From: Rhizomys pruinosus
Lineage: Eukaryota > Chordata > Mammalia > Rodentia > Spalacidae
Direction of reading: 5' to 3'
Assembly: GCA_009823505.1 (NCBI GenBank)
Contig: VZQC01005688.1
Location: 394,844 to 458,843, forward strand
Length of the DNA: 64,000 bases
A program made the translations under genes and the position numbers. Each line of letters opens with the position of its first letter. Position 1 is the stretch's first letter. Positions 11,053-23,065 of the stretch are shown in pieces. The notes under the pieces are model-generated. The model was not told the origin of the DNA, did not search any database, and was given only the letters and a program-made list of their open reading frames with translations.

Positions 11053-13365
11053 GAGCTGAGAATCCTATGCGATACTTAGCAAGTCTCTATCTTTGTGATT
11101 AGTAGCAATCACTAAGAGGAATAAAACATAGACTGAGGAGAGTGATGAAACAGTTCAATTTCCTTTCCTGTTGATACTGTTACAAGAATCAGGGTTGAAG
11201 GCTTAGCCTGTGGTACTTCAGAATATGACTTGACTCGGAAACCCAGGCTTTGCAGGTGTCAAGATGTTTTAGATGAGGTCAGGTGATCCATAGCCCACTA
11301 TGCCTGTGTCTTCATGGGGTTGAGAGAGGGAAGTTGCATAGAGGGAAGATGATGAGCTGATCTGTGCCTGAATGGTGAGGAAGGAGGGAGAGGGCCATGA
11401 AACAGGTCTCTTCGGAGCCCTTAGAAAGACCCAATCCCACCAACAGCCTGGCTTCACACATTTCATCTACAGAGCTATGAGTCACGATACCATGCTGTCA
11501 GCACCACTCTGAATGTGTGATTCTGTCATTGCAGCCTCAGGAACCCAGTGCAGGTACTGTCCCCCAAACCATCCTGCCATGTTCCAAAGTGCCTGGGGAT
11601 GTGGGGGTTTTGTACTGTATATACTATATGGTAAGCAGGGCCAAGGCTCTCTGACAGAAGAGCAAGACTCTGTAAATAGACAGCACTCAAGACATCAGAG
11701 CTGGGGTTGGAGGAAACAGGACACAGCTTGCAAGGCTGAGACTAGTGGGAAAACATTTACCTACAGGAACACAAAACATCTGAATAGAACAAAAATAACC
11801 TAATAAGACACTTGGCAGAAAAAAGATTTCAGGCCACAAAGAAGATAAATGTTTTTCCTCTTCCCTGAAGGAAGAGTGGGAGGCTACTAACAATTTAAAA
11901 TTAACCACAAAGACCTATCTTCATTGAAGCCATTTAATTTATTTCATTCAAAAATATCAAGGAAATACACTTTACATTGTTCAAAAAAAAATTGACTCAC
12001 ACAATGCCAATATCAGGTAAGTTCCCATGGATTAACAGTGTCTATCTAGTTCACTGCAATCAGCAACTGGTCCAAACCTCAATGGCTTGGTCAAGACCCT
12101 CTCCTGCCCCCTGGTGGCCACACGCACATATTAAAGAAGCAAAGTAAAACCTCATAGGCTCTAGTGGAAAATGCCCCCAGCACAACAGGGTTGAGGCAGG
12201 AGCATCATGACAAACCGTTGTCTGGGAAAACAAAATTATGTAGTGATAATCCCCCTAGAAAGTAGAAAAGTATAGTTTCCAAGAACAATGTAGTTATGCA
12301 GAGCTTCTTAAAGAATAGAAACAAAAGAATCTTCCTTTTTGATTTAGTAAATTGCTAAATTTGTGAACTTGAACAACAATAAGAAAACCTAATACACCAC
12401 TGATGTCTACATAATTTGGACATAAAAGTAGTAGTGTTCAACAGCTCACTTCCTCACAGTCAAAATCTCATAAGGTCCTTCATATCTACTATGAAAGAAC
12501 CGTTTCAACATAGCCCAGCACGCCCACGGCTGTGCCGAGAGTAGCTTGGAGTCGGTGGCCTGTCCTCTTTCAGGTGGAAGCCATTTTTAGACACACTGTT
12601 CTTTGTTCACTGGGATGGAAAGAGGCACAACAAAATACAGGGGCGCAGTCATCAGGGGCACCACGTGTACCTTTCCCATCCCTCTATTGCTTGATGACAT
12701 GATGGAGCAGGAAGATGGGAAGGGAACAGAGTTTCTTACCTCAGTACCAGCCCAGCTGGGAAATAGCACACTTTTCTGAACCAAAAAAAGAAAATTAAAA
12801 GTAACTGATGGAAAAGGGTATTTCCTAGAAACCCACGTTACTGGAACAAGCTCCCAAGTCAGGAGAAAGCAACACCAGAGGCATTCTTCCTTCCTGCAAG
12901 CGTCTCCAACTCTGTCAGAGTCCCTCCTACCTAGCACACCACAGTGGTGAAAGAAAATGGCTGCAGGCATGGAAATGACCCTCTGTTTACACATGAGCTA
13001 GTTGTGTGGGGCACCGTCTTTGAGAAACATATATTTTTAAGCAACATTTTCAGACTTGAGAGCCCAAAAGCTTTCCAGACATTGAAGCTGAAGCCCAGAG
13101 ATGTTTATTCAGTTTGAGAGAGCCAGGATTCAGAGAAAGGAAAAGCGCCAGACTGTGGAGAACATGCACTATAAAGAGGTGAACACATGTTTGCATAAAA
13201 AAGTTCAAAACAATCTTTACTTGTCCAACTGAGACATGAATGCATTATTGAAAATATTACTCTAAGACTCATGTAAGTGAACCTAGGGTCATTTTCCCCT
13301 CTGAGATAATCATTGTGGTTTTCACTTTCAGATGCACTCTTCCAAATAGTAAAACAGTATGTACA
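11053..13365. other. Repeat-poor intronic stretch of 2.3 kb
   Basis: The longest stretch here without a recognised transposon. No long ORF with family similarity was found. It contains the exon-like site at 12740-12775 and could contain conserved non-coding sequence. Confidence 0.55.
12740..12775 (-). other. Candidate 36-nt cassette exon
   Basis: On the minus strand a strong acceptor (ttttctttttttggttcag) is followed by 36 nt and the donor ACTGAG|gtaagaaa. The 36 nt keep frame with the phase-0 end of the exon at 17479-17636 and would add KSVLFPSWAGTE with no stop. I recognise no such insert in the family, so this may be a decoy exon. Confidence 0.25.
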
Positions 13366-13626
13366 GGGTTGGAGAGATGGCTCAGTGGTTAAGAGTGCTG
13401 ACTACTCTTGCAGAGGACCCGGGTTCAATTCCCAGCACCCACAGGGTGACTAAAAACCATCTTTAAGCCGGGTGTGGTGGCGTGTGCCTTTAATCATGGC
13501 ACTCTGGAGGCAGAGGCAGGTGGAGCTCTGTGAGTTCAAGGCCAGCCTGGTCCACAGAGTGAGTTCCAGACCAACTGGGGCTATAGGGAGACCCTGTCTC
13601 CAAAAACAAAATAATAAAATAAAATG
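13366..13626 (+). mobile_element. Chimeric SINE: B3 head fused to B1, copy 1
   Basis: Positions 13366-13466 are the tRNA-derived head of a B2/B3 element (gagagatggctcagtggtta, gcagaggacccgggttcaat). It is joined directly at ctttaagcc to a nearly complete B1 (13467-13605) and an A-rich tail. The unit is flanked by a 9-bp near-match duplication, gtatgtaca / gtctgtaca, at 13357-13365 and 13627-13635, so it probably inserted as one piece. Confidence 0.85.
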
Positions 13627-13679
13627 GTCTGTACATACATATATGAGTGGATCACAGGTCCTGGAAACAGTTTCTGGCC

Positions 13680-13985
13680 TGGAAGGACGGCTCAGTCAGT
13701 AAAGTGTCTGCTATATAAGCATGAGGACCTGAATTTGACACACAGAACCTATACTAAAGAGAAAAAGCTGGGCATAGTGGCACACAGTTATAATCCTAGC
13801 ACTGGAAAGGAAGGACAGGAGGATCCCTGGGGTTCCCAAGACAGACAGCCTAACCTAATCACTGAGTCCCAGGTCCTGGTGAGAGAATGTGTCAAGAAAC
13901 AAGGTAGACAGATCATAAGAGGCAACACTTGGGTTGGTATCTGGCCTCCAGATGTATGGACAAACAAGTGCACACACAGAGATAT
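13680..13985 (+). mobile_element. B4 composite SINE, old
   Basis: A tRNA-like head (ggctcagtcagtaaagtg) is followed by a B1-like body (agctgggcatagtggcacac, aggaggatccctggggttcc) and the typical B4 tail with tctggcctccag. Confidence 0.8.
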
Positions 13986-14197
13986 GTATTTATGAGTATG
14001 TGTGTTTTTGTACATAGAATCCAGTTCTTTTCCAGCTCTATCTACATTGATACTGTAACCAATAATTTGAAGTACTAAACTTTGTGGGTATTTCCCCCAT
14101 CCCATCATTGTCTCAATATCTTTTGCTCTATATTGACCCTATTACTGACTTAAGAAGAATACAGATTCTCTTTGCAAATAAAAGAGGAAAAATAATG

Positions 14198-14222
14198 TGC
14201 GTGTGTGTGTGTGTGTGTGTGT
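14198..14222. repeat. (GT)n microsatellite
   Basis: About twelve GT units just before the L1 fragment. Confidence 0.95.
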
Positions 14223-14278
14223 ATTTCTGCATCTACAACTTTGGGATAAAACAGGAACACTTAAAAGTAAGCAAAGCA

Positions 14279-15674
14279 CTCTGAAGGTGACAGAAGAAAA
14301 TGTTGGCAGGTACCTACAAGACATAGGACTTTCTAAACAAGACAGCAGCTGTGTAGAAAATAATGTCAGCAATTGACAAGTGGGACCTCATTAAACTCAA
14401 ATGCTTCTGTACAGTGAAAGAAACAATCAAGGAAGTGAAGAGAAAACTCACAGAGTGGGAGGAAACCTTTACCAGTGATACATCTGACAGAGCATTAACT
14501 TCCAGAATATACAAACTACTCAAAAAACATAAATGAAAACAAATGACTCACTCAAAAGATGGGCTGAAGAGCTGAACAGAGACTTCACAAGTGAGGAAAT
14601 AAAGATGGCTGAGAAACATCTTAAAAAGTGTTCAACATCATTAATAATTAAGGAAATGCAAGTTAAAACCACTTTAAGATATCATCTCACTCCAATAAGA
14701 CTGGCTAAGATCATGAAAACAAAAGATACCAAGTGCTGGAGAGGTTGTGGGGAAAGGAGAACACTCATCCACTGCTGGTGGGAATGTAAACTCATACAAC
14801 CACTATGGAAAACAGTGTGGAGAACCCTTAAAAGACTCAAAATGAGACAACCACCTGATCCAGTCATACCACTCCTGGGTATATACCCATAAGACTCATC
14901 CTACCACAAAGATACATGCACATCCATGTTTATTGCAGCTCTCTTCACAATAGCGAAGAACTGGAACCAACCCAAATGCCCCTCAACTGATGAGTGGATG
15001 ACAAAAATGTGGTACATCTACACAATGGAGTACTATTCAGCAGTAAAGAAAGATGACATCATGAACTTTGCAGATAAATGGATGGAACTAGAAGACATGC
15101 TAAGTGAAGTAACACAGTCCCAGAAAAACAAACGATGAATGGTATCCCTCATCTGTGGATACTAGCACCAAATACCTAGTAGTAAGGCAAATCAAGCAAT
15201 ATATATTCTTATTTTAATATATATTCTTTTACCTGAAAGCAACTATACTATTATGTGAATCCCTTAACCTGTTCTAGCATTAACCTACCCCTTATTTTCA
15301 GACTTTGTAATTTTGGTATATGGGTGGAGAGTATGTATGCATATTTTAGAGTAATATAAAATTTAAAGAAAAAAATGTGAATTCCTAAATACGATTTGGA
15401 ATTAACATATAGTTTATTTTCAGATGTCATAATTATGGTATATGTGTGACATAAATATAGATGCATATTTTGGAGCAATACAAATTGGAGGGAATAACAA
15501 CAACAAAAGGACTGGGACAAAGAACTGACTGAAACAGTAAACTTCTGCCCAAAACAATAAACCTCTGCATAAAAAAACTTTAAAAAGACTGAGAAAAAGA
15601 TGCAAGACATATATGGCAGAATGCATGATCTTGGGTGGGGTGGGGGGCATGGAAAGGGGAATGAGTCTAAATTG
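14279..15674 (+). mobile_element. 5'-truncated L1: ORF2 C-terminus and 3' UTR
   Basis: The last part of rodent L1 ORF2, followed by the 3' UTR with its G-rich ggtggggtggggggcatgga tract. Fragments of frame survive at 14533-14892 and 14926-15138, including the cysteine-containing C-terminal region of ORF2p. The element starts abruptly in ORF2, as typical truncated insertions do. It provides the uninterrupted version of the site occupied by the chimeric SINE at 33796. Confidence 0.9.
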
Positions 15675-15744
15675 GAGTCTACAATGGACAGAGAGAAGAT
15701 AGGTGACAACCACGGTGCCCTCCAAATCTTTCACAGCATGTCAG

Positions 15745-15745
15745 A

Positions 15746-15776
<31 letters not shown>

Positions 15777-15825
15777 TTTTTCTTTTTTTCATTTTTTCTT
15801 TTTTTTTTCATTTTTCAATATTGAT
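15745..15825. repeat. (AT)n and T-rich tract
   Basis: About 14 AT units followed by a T-rich stretch. Confidence 0.9.
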
Positions 15826-15827
15826 CA

Positions 15828-16196
15828 TCATCTCAGTTTCTTTTCCTGTGGCTGTGATAAAATATTCTGACCAAAGCAACTTAAGGGAGAAAGGGTTTAT
15901 TCCGGCTCATGGTTCCAGGGTACAGTCCACCACAGTGGTCAAGAGAAGGGCCAGGTCAAGACAGCTGGCTGCATCACATCCACTATCAGAAGGCAGAAGG
16001 GGACGAGCGGACACTGCTGCTCAGCGCCCTTCCTCCACTTCCACAGTCCAGGTCCCACAGCCAGGGAATGGCTCCACCCACAGTGGTCCAGGCTTCCCAT
16101 CTCAGTTAATACAGTCAAGTTAGTCTCCCACAGGCAAGTGTAGAAGCCCATATTCCAGGTGGTTCTGGAATGTGTCAAGTCGACAACACTAATCAT
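15828..16196 (-). mobile_element. Solo LTR, ERVL/MaLR-like
   Basis: Read on the minus strand it opens with a tgtcgacttgacacattcca block and ends with ggaataaaccctttctccct, then a cttaagttgctttggtcaga block. This is the 3' pattern of rodent MaLR-type LTRs. No internal region adjoins it. Confidence 0.75.
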
Positions 16197-16436
16197 CATA
16201 ACCACGTAAATTCTAAAGCTTCAATGCTTCACAAACACAGCACACTATGCAGCAGGCTAACCCTTGGCTGGTCCCACTGCAGGCCAGAGCAGGACCTGAG
16301 GAATTCAGATCAATTAGCACATTTAGTCTACTTCCTCACATCTCTGGTAGAACAATTGATTCCTCCATGAAACATTCATTGGCAAATTACTATGCTGAAC
16401 ACAAGTCGATTTTTTAAAGGTTTTGAGGTTAATTTT

Positions 16437-16762
16437 GTGATGGTTAATATTGACCAGATCTGGAATTACCTAGGAGATGAACCTCTGGGCTTGCCTACAA
16501 AGGCAAGATTGGGCTAATCAAGTTAAGAAATCCCACCAAAATGTGGGTCCTAGATCAAACGCAAAGGAGAAACGAGCTGAGCACCAGCTTCGCCCTGTTG
16601 TGCTTTCTGACTGAGGTTGCAAGGTGACAGCCACCTCCCATGACCACCGCCATGACTTCCTCAGCATGAGGGACTGCACCCTCCAACCCTGAGCCCTTCC
16701 TTCCTGAAGTTGCTTTTGTAAGGTATTTCACTGTAGCAACCAGGGAGCCCGCTAATCTGTTT
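16437..16762 (+). mobile_element. Solo LTR, MaLR-like, old
   Basis: It begins gatggttaatattgaccaga and ends near gaagttgcttttgtaaggta, then ttcactgtagcaacc. The order of blocks (acctaggagatgaacctctg, gagctgagcaccagc) follows a known rodent MaLR LTR pattern. Confidence 0.65.
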
Positions 16763-17478
16763 TCCCTTCAGAAAGCTGTCCTTAGCAATTAGGCTCATAT
16801 TTTTTTCATCTGTCTAAATTTTAGAATGATTTTTGTGGAATGAGAGGGCAAATATACCCACTGAACTATCATTTCCTTTGCATTTCTTGGGCTTTTTCAT
16901 ATTTATCAGAAAACTTTCAACTTGCATTACTTTGGACATAGATTTCCCCCTAGACTCCATTCATTCCTCTGTATAACAGAAGATGGTTTAGCTTTATTGA
17001 GAGAGAAAAATAAGCTCACGGCTCCAGGGGAGACACATTTTGGAAGAATCTCCTGGCAAGGCTCCTCGTCTAATGAGACCCAGTGCAGGAATCCCCTGAT
17101 CTTGAATCCGCCACTGCAGCCCAACACAGTCCAAAGCTGAAGGGGCAGGGACAATCCCCTGCAAGGGAGGTTGGTGAATGAGCCTTGGACTTCTGCTCTT
17201 CTTCACCATGACGGCTTGCTGAACCATTGGCCAGCTCCATCAAACTCCATTCAGAGGTTGAAATGAGCCAAGCCAGTGGAGGTTATGAATATGAGGTCAT
17301 CTCCCCCTTTCATGTAAGAATAAAGGGTGTTTCTACTTGAAAAGGAAATTAAGTTCTCAGAAATGTACTATTCACACAGAAATACTGACACAAATTCTTT
17401 ATAAAAGCAATTGTTGATGGCTTCCTGATGAACAAACTTGTGCTTAAAATCACGATGCTCTGAAGATGGTCCACCTAC
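16763..17478. other. Intron flanking the Adamtsl3 exon
   Basis: No repeat or gene recognised here. The donor site of the exon at 17479 lies at its right edge. Confidence 0.6.
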
Positions 17479-17636
17479 CTTGAAGATGAAATCAGCCATC
17501 AGAGGTCCTGGAATCTTAAAGGTCTGCCTCTCTGCACCCTTCTGAAACTCGACTGTTGTGTTTTCTACAACAAAGACCCCAGGGCTGCTGAAACTGTGTT
17601 CTCCCCTGCTTCCTTGAAGTGTTTTAGATTCAATAA
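17479..17636 (-). CDS. Adamtsl3: Adamtsl3 internal coding exon, spacer module
   Basis: This 158-nt minus-strand exon has the acceptor ttttttaaatttcag and the donor TTCAAG|gtaggtgg. Two entry bases complete a Phe codon, then 52 codons run without a stop, starting IESKTLQGSRGEHSFSSPGV and ending IPGPLMADFIFK. These are the ESKTLQG and PGPLMADFI blocks of the ADAMTSL spacer module. They match ADAMTSL3 better than ADAMTSL1, which as I recall has ETKTLQG and AGPLTADFI. A potential N-glycosylation site (Asn-Thr-Thr) lies near codon 25. The exon ends in phase 0. I found no exon encoding the expected next block, up to the following thrombospondin repeat, in 1-17478, so it should lie to the left of the window unless it was missed. 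Confidence 0.95.
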
Positions 17637-18500
17637 CTGAAATTTAAAAAATAAAATTTAAATATGAAGACTATCCTAAAGGCATTTGATTGCCAGTGAC
17701 CTTTCACTATGTGCAAGAGCAGTATATGACATCACACAATATAAAACTACCTACTCAGTCAGTGGATGTTGATTTATATTGGCATAACTCGTATGTCAGG
17801 TTTGTAGTTGTTAATAAGGCATCAACAGCACGGTTTGACTCCAATAGGTCTACCCAAGTCTTTGGCACCCTTTCTACTGTAGGGTAAAGAGAAAACCTTT
17901 CTTTGTTTCTGTTTCTCAGAAGAAATAATGTCAAATTTGCTTTAAAATATTATTTCTTTTGAAATTATCAATTCACAGAAAATAGCAAAAACTGTACAGA
18001 GAAGCCCTGTGTAATCTCATCAGGTCTTGTCCTAGGGTAACAAATCTATGACACACTAGCAAACATAGAAATTGAGGGGGAAACATGTACTGTTTGATCA
18101 CACAGAACCACAAACAAAACAAAGAGCACTGGGTTACCACGAAGGCCTGTCTAGTGCATGCCAGCCTTATGTTCTGCTTTGCTTTTATAAGATTAGCAGT
18201 ACCTTAAAATATTCTTAAAATATTAAAGTTAGTTTTTAATACATTCTTCCTCATTTCTTATGTTTTGTTGACATCTTAGTAGAACTGGTCTGAGCTTGAG
18301 AGAAACAGAGCTGTGTGTCCTGAGTTCGTGGACCCAGCTCCTCTAACTCAAATCTTGGGTTGCATTGCCTCCTTTCTAAATGAGGACTCAGTGTATACAG
18401 CCCCCCAAGTTTAGCTCTTCTATGAAATCTACACTGGGTACTAAGCTGTTGCAGCAGTCAGGCCTGGTGGGGGTACGTGTGTGTGCACATGCAGGCATGG
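17637..18500. other. Intronic sequence, nothing recognised
   Basis: Apart from the acceptor and polypyrimidine tract directly beside the exon, no feature is supported. Confidence 0.6.
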
Positions 18501-18504
18501 AAGC

Positions 18505-18946
18505 CTGAGGTAGCCTGGATTGTGGTTCCATGGTACCAGTCCACCCTGCTCTTTGGGACAAGATCTCTCATTGGCTTGGAAGTCACCAATTAGGCTGGCT
18601 GGCCATGGAGAACCTAGAATCCACCTCTCTCTGCCTCCCCAGTGCTAGGATTACAAACACACATTACCGGGCTTAACCATTTTTAAATGGACTCTGAAGA
18701 TCAGATTCAGGTTCTCATACTTGCGAGGCAAGCGCTTTACAGACCAAACAATCTTGCTAGCTCTTGCAGGAGTCTTTAGCTATTTTGAACCAAAGGCCCA
18801 ACAGAACCTTGTCTTTGAGAGTTGGGGATCACTGAATAAGGGACACCAGCTAGCCAATCTAGCTTTCTTTGTGAGTTCTGGGACTCGAACTCAGGTCCTT
18901 ATGCTTTCACAGAAAGCACTTTAACGAAAGCCATCTCTGGAGCCCC
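18505..18946 (-). mobile_element. Old B1-like and tRNA-like SINE debris
   Basis: 18505-18672 resembles a diverged reverse B1 (ctctgcctccccagtgctag). 18690-18770 and 18862-18946 resemble reversed tRNA-derived heads (gggactcgaactcaggtcct, gaaagccatctctggagccc). Confidence 0.55.
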
Positions 18947-19769
18947 TGGTGTCTGTGTTGTTTTAAATATGGGGTCTCTTCCCTTATTTCAACAGTGCTT
19001 AAGATTTTCAGTGACAAGGATGTAAAACACAAATAAACAAGGTTGTATAATTTACACAAACCACTAGTCTCTCCCGAAATGTATGTTGATTATAAAATAG
19101 CTTCATTTCAATAATTTCAGAGGGCTTCCAGATCACTAGGGAGCAAATACCAGTTGCATAGCACGAGTCAGAAAGCAGGTACTTTGACTTCAATCGTGAG
19201 AACAGGCATCTGAGAATAAAGCAGGTGAACTATATGGTAACAACAATTTGAATCATCTGTATTAACAAAGCCACTCTGCCAGGTCCACAGTGTCCTTCAG
19301 AAGTTGTCATTATTAGTGGTAATGAATTTGTTTCTTTTTAGTGCCTCAATAAATTTGAGCAAGGCAGTTTGTTATTTTCAAGCAGTAATTCAGATGCTGA
19401 AAGGACTTCTGGGAATCATTCAGTTCTCCACATTTACTAAGCTGCAACCGTGCATGAATGCCAGTTAGCGAGAGACACGGGGGGCGAGCGCTTCACCTCT
19501 GAGATCCCACAGAACTCTCTGTGACTTTTCCAATGAGTGGCAAGTGGGCAGCCGATAATCACTCCCTTCACTCTTAGAGAAGGAATATGAGTCTTTTTCT
19601 TGCTACCCACTGTCCAACTTATTTCTCTTCTCAAGACTCAATAGTGGGGAGAGGGGGAGATGTGGGCACGGTGGGATGGGCAGCATCTTGCAGTGGAAAA
19701 TGCCATCAGGAATCCAGCCTTTCTTCTATCCCCAGATTCACACCTCAAGCTTACAATGACACCTTAAAT
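18947..19769. other. Intronic sequence, nothing recognised
   Basis: No supported feature. Confidence 0.55.
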
Positions 19770-19968
19770 TATTTTAAATTCATGAGTCTCTGTGTGAGCC
19801 TGCCTGAGTATTTGTGTACCACATTCAAGTAGGAATCCATGGAGACCAGAAGAGGGTATGGATTCCCTGGAGTTACTGAGCCACTGCATGGGTGCTGGGA
19901 AATGAAGTCGTGTCCTATGCTAGATCAGCATATACTCTTAACAGCTAAACCATCTCCCTCCAGGCCCT
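19770..19968 (-). mobile_element. Old B2-type SINE
   Basis: Reverse orientation: gagaccagaagagggtatgg, attccctggagttactgagc, tgggtgctgggaa and a tRNA-like head (aaaccatctccctccaggcc). Confidence 0.7.
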
Positions 19969-20426
19969 ATAATGACATCTTTAAATATTTTAAACCATAC
20001 TTTCTTTGGAAAAGAAATGATGGCCTAAAAGATAAGGAATGCTTCTAGCTGTTCTGCTTGAAGAACTTAACATTGAACATGATCAGTCCATCTTCCTTTG
20101 GAAAGGGGCAGAGCCAGGTGACCAACAGATAAGTTTAAACTGTAAAGGCCACAAAAATGCTCTTAGGTGAGCATGCTAAAGGCCTTAAAACTTCTTCAAA
20201 AGCACCAAGCCCGTGCCTGCAGCACAGCAGCCTGCAGCACAGCAGTGTGTCTGCAGTGGATGCTTGTCACTTTCTTTTGGTCACATGTAATAATATTGTG
20301 GTTATAGTCACATGTCACTATTTATAGTCATCAGGCAGGACTCAGGAAAACGGTGTCCTTCCAGTTGATGGAGCATTCAGCATATGGCATCTTGGCCTCT
20401 AAATTTATTGCTAGTCAAACATACGC
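19969..20426. other. Intronic sequence, nothing recognised
   Basis: Contains a short repeated gcctgcagcacagcag near 20215-20245. No gene seen. Confidence 0.55.
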
Positions 20427-20537
20427 TTTTAAAGACTTATTTTATTTTTATTTATGTGTGTGTTTACATATAGGAATGTAAAGGTTTTAAAGACTTATTT
20501 TATTTTTATTTATGTGTGTGTTTACATATAGGAATGT
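20427..20537. repeat. Perfect 53-bp tandem duplication
   Basis: Positions 20427-20479 and 20485-20537 are identical, separated by aaagg. They form the 3' tail of the adjoining reversed SINE. Confidence 0.95.
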
Positions 20538-20702
20538 CTGCCACATGCGTGCAGTCACCCACAGAGGCCAGAAGATGGCGCTGGATTCCCTGGAGCAGTA
20601 GTTCCAGCTGGTTGGCCACTCACTGTGGATGCTGGGAACCAAACTTGGGTCTTCTGGAAAATCAGAAAGTGCTGTTGACCACTGAGACATCTCTCCAGCT
20701 CC
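20538..20702 (-). mobile_element. B2-type SINE
   Basis: Reverse orientation: cagaggccagaagatggcgc, a tggatgctgggaacc block and a tRNA-like head (gacatctctccagctcc). Its tail is the duplicated block at 20427-20537. Confidence 0.8.
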
Positions 20703-20739
20703 TTCACCTCTACATTCCGTTTATTTAATTAGAGGAGGC

Positions 20740-20880
20740 CATAACATGTGTGTGGAGATCAGAGGATGATTTTCAGGAGCTGGTTCTCTCCTATCCCCAT
20801 CTGGGTCCTGGGGATCGAACTCAGGTCACCAGCCTTGGTAGAAAGAGCCTTTACCCACTGACCCACCTTGTCCACCCAGT
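20740..20880 (-). mobile_element. Old B2-related SINE
   Basis: Reverse orientation: gatcagaggatgattttcag, a gttctctcctatcccc block, gggatcgaactcaggtcacc and cccactgacccacc. Confidence 0.7.
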
Positions 20881-21631
20881 CAAACATATTTAATGGCTGA
20901 AGTTTTCCTACAGTTAAATTTCCTTTGCAGGGACCTTTTTTATTGCTTCCATTTGGGGAAGGATACATAGTGATGGAAAATCTGGGGCTGAGTTCACTGT
21001 AATAATGTGGATAGGATTAGAACAGGGCTAGAAATTCAGATCTAAACAGCTCTAGGCAGTGTGTAAGTCAGACATTCTATAATTAAATTCCATTCCACAA
21101 CAAAGAGATTTGAAATTAATGGCACCAAGTGTTCTCAGTTTTCAATAATGCAGCCATTTGGAAAGTTGCAGTTAATACAGATCTTGAAAGAATGACTTAT
21201 TACTGCAAAACGAGCTTGATTTCAGAAATATATCTTATTTTTACAAATAAAAAAATATAAGAAATGGTTATATAAATCAAGAAAATAAAGCCCCTTCTGT
21301 ATTTAGACATGTAAATTAAATCCTTTACAAAAGAAGCCAGCAGGGAAGGGGAACTTTCAGAAAGACTTGCAGAGCCAAGCGGGAGGCTGCTGCTTGGGGG
21401 CTCCAAGCAATGGATCTGTCACTTGAAGAAGTGGGTGCCTTTCTGGGCCCTGGTCCTTGGGCAGAGGACAGACACCATGTTTCCTGCCCCAGGACGTAAG
21501 CACGACACCATGTTTCCTGCCCCAGCACGTGCTCATGTGAATGACTCTTTCCTTGTGATGCTCATCTTCACTGGCTCTGTTTACTGTTGGCTTATTCTGC
21601 TTTTCTAACTGAAAAAGGTCTTTTGAAGCTG
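20881..21631. other. Intronic sequence with a short tandem duplication
   Basis: Mostly unique. Near 21472-21530 the block acaccatgtttcctgcccca occurs twice, about 33 bp apart. Confidence 0.6.
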
Positions 21632-21745
21632 GCTCATGCGGGTTGACCTGGCACTCTGGAGGATAAGGCAGAGGACTGGCCAGCCGGCTACAGAGTGAGT
21701 TCCAGGCCTACCTAAAGTACAGAGTGAGACCTTTTCTCAAAACAA
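21632..21745 (+). mobile_element. Old B1-like SINE
   Basis: cctggcactctggaggataa, then a gagtgagttccaggcctacc block and an A/C-rich tail. Confidence 0.6.
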
Positions 21746-21904
21746 CACCAAATTCTTTCAAAGCTGAATTTTGGGAGGCTGGCTTTGCTATCGTTAGAAC
21801 ACTGCATTTTTTTAAAAAAGGTCTTTTGAACATTTTTTTAATATTTAATGGATATGGCATAAAATTCACGCCATTATCTATTTGTGTTTTGTTTGTCTGT
21901 TTTC

Positions 21905-21980
21905 AAAGGGCTGGGTATCGAACCTAAGATCTTGTACATGCTAAACAAATAATCTACTATTGAGCTATCCTTCCAGCCCC
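21905..21980 (-). mobile_element. ID-type (tRNA-Ala-like) SINE
   Basis: Reverse orientation: gctgggtatcgaacctaaga (box B) and tgagctatccttccagcccc (box A end). Confidence 0.75.
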
Positions 21981-21989
21981 AGTCACCCT

Positions 21990-22400
21990 ATAAAATGTCA
22001 TTTTATCATGCAGTGGCACTCAGCATTTCCCCATGGGCTAAGCTCACAATATCTTTGTCACCCCAAAGGAAATCCCACACTTAGCAGGTAATCACCCATC
22101 TATTTTCTATCTCCGTGGATTTACCTTATGGGATATTTCATCTAAATGTAATCAGGTGACAGGTGGTCCTTTGTGGCTGGCTTCTTTCACTGAGGTATAA
22201 TATTCCAGGGATCATCCATGTTAAAGCATGTGTCTGAATTTCATCTCTTTTTATCCTCAAATAATATTCTACACAGATCCCATTTAATTTATTAACTCAA
22301 CAGAGGATAGATCTTTGTTTTCATTTGATGTCCAACATGAAAAATGCTGCTATAAATATTCATAATCTATTTGTGTATTTCTGTATGTATACACATCTAT
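21990..22400 (-). mobile_element. Ancient L1 (L1M-like) fragment
   Basis: On the minus strand it matches the order of old L1 3' sequence: tggctggcttctttcactga, gggatcatccatgttaaagc and an aaaaatgctgctataaatat block. Confidence 0.7.
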
Positions 22401-22410
22401 ATGTATCCAT

Positions 22411-22503
22411 GGTCTCACGCAGCCCAGTCAGGCCTTGAACCCCCAATCCTCTCAATTCCATCTCCCAAGTGTTGGGATTACATGTATGTGTCGCCATGGC
22501 TGG
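22411..22503 (-). mobile_element. Partial B1 SINE
   Basis: Reverse orientation: gtcaggccttgaacccccaa, then tcccaagtgttgggattaca. Confidence 0.65.
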
Positions 22504-22754
22504 TGTCCCTTATAATTTTAGTCCAAATTATATCTCACAATTTATTTCTGAAATGATATATAAAATTGGATTGGGATGATTTTTGCCTATTTCTAAATAT
22601 CAAGTTTGCATGTACAAAAAGGAAGAACTGCTTCCACCAAGTGTTCAAGATTTTCAAGTCATGTAGAAAGTAAAGTTTTGATGTTTCTCTTCAAAGAAAG
22701 TCTTACTTCCCTAGTTAAATTATAATTCACTATAGAATTTTTTTCCCAGGATTT

Positions 22755-23000
22755 CAGTCTGGGGGCTAAAGAAATGACTCAGTTAGAAAAGTGCTTGCCA
22801 CACAATCATGAAGACCTGAGTTGGATCCCATCACCCACATATAAAAGCTAGATGCAGCTGTGCATGCCTTTAATACCTGTGCTGGGTGGTGGAGACAGGG
22901 ATATTCCCAAGGGATGCTGGCCGGCTGCACTAGCTAAGCTGCAGGTTTAGTAAGAGACCCTATCTCAAAAAGAAGGTAGAGCATGATTGAAGAAGACATC
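22755..23000 (+). mobile_element. B4 composite SINE, old
   Basis: A tRNA-like head (aaatgactcagttagaaaag, gaagacctgagttggatccc), a B1-like body (gcatgcctttaatacctgtg) and the B4 tail, followed by a CA repeat. Confidence 0.8.
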
Positions 23001-23020
23001 TAACATCCACTCTGAATTCA

Positions 23021-23021
<1 letters not shown>

Positions 23022-23065
<44 letters not shown>

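Noticed and set aside
12587..12994. 135-codon minus-strand frame as a gene
   Set aside because: No family resemblance, and it runs through the splice-like signals around 12740-12775. Only the 36-nt exon idea was retained, at low confidence.
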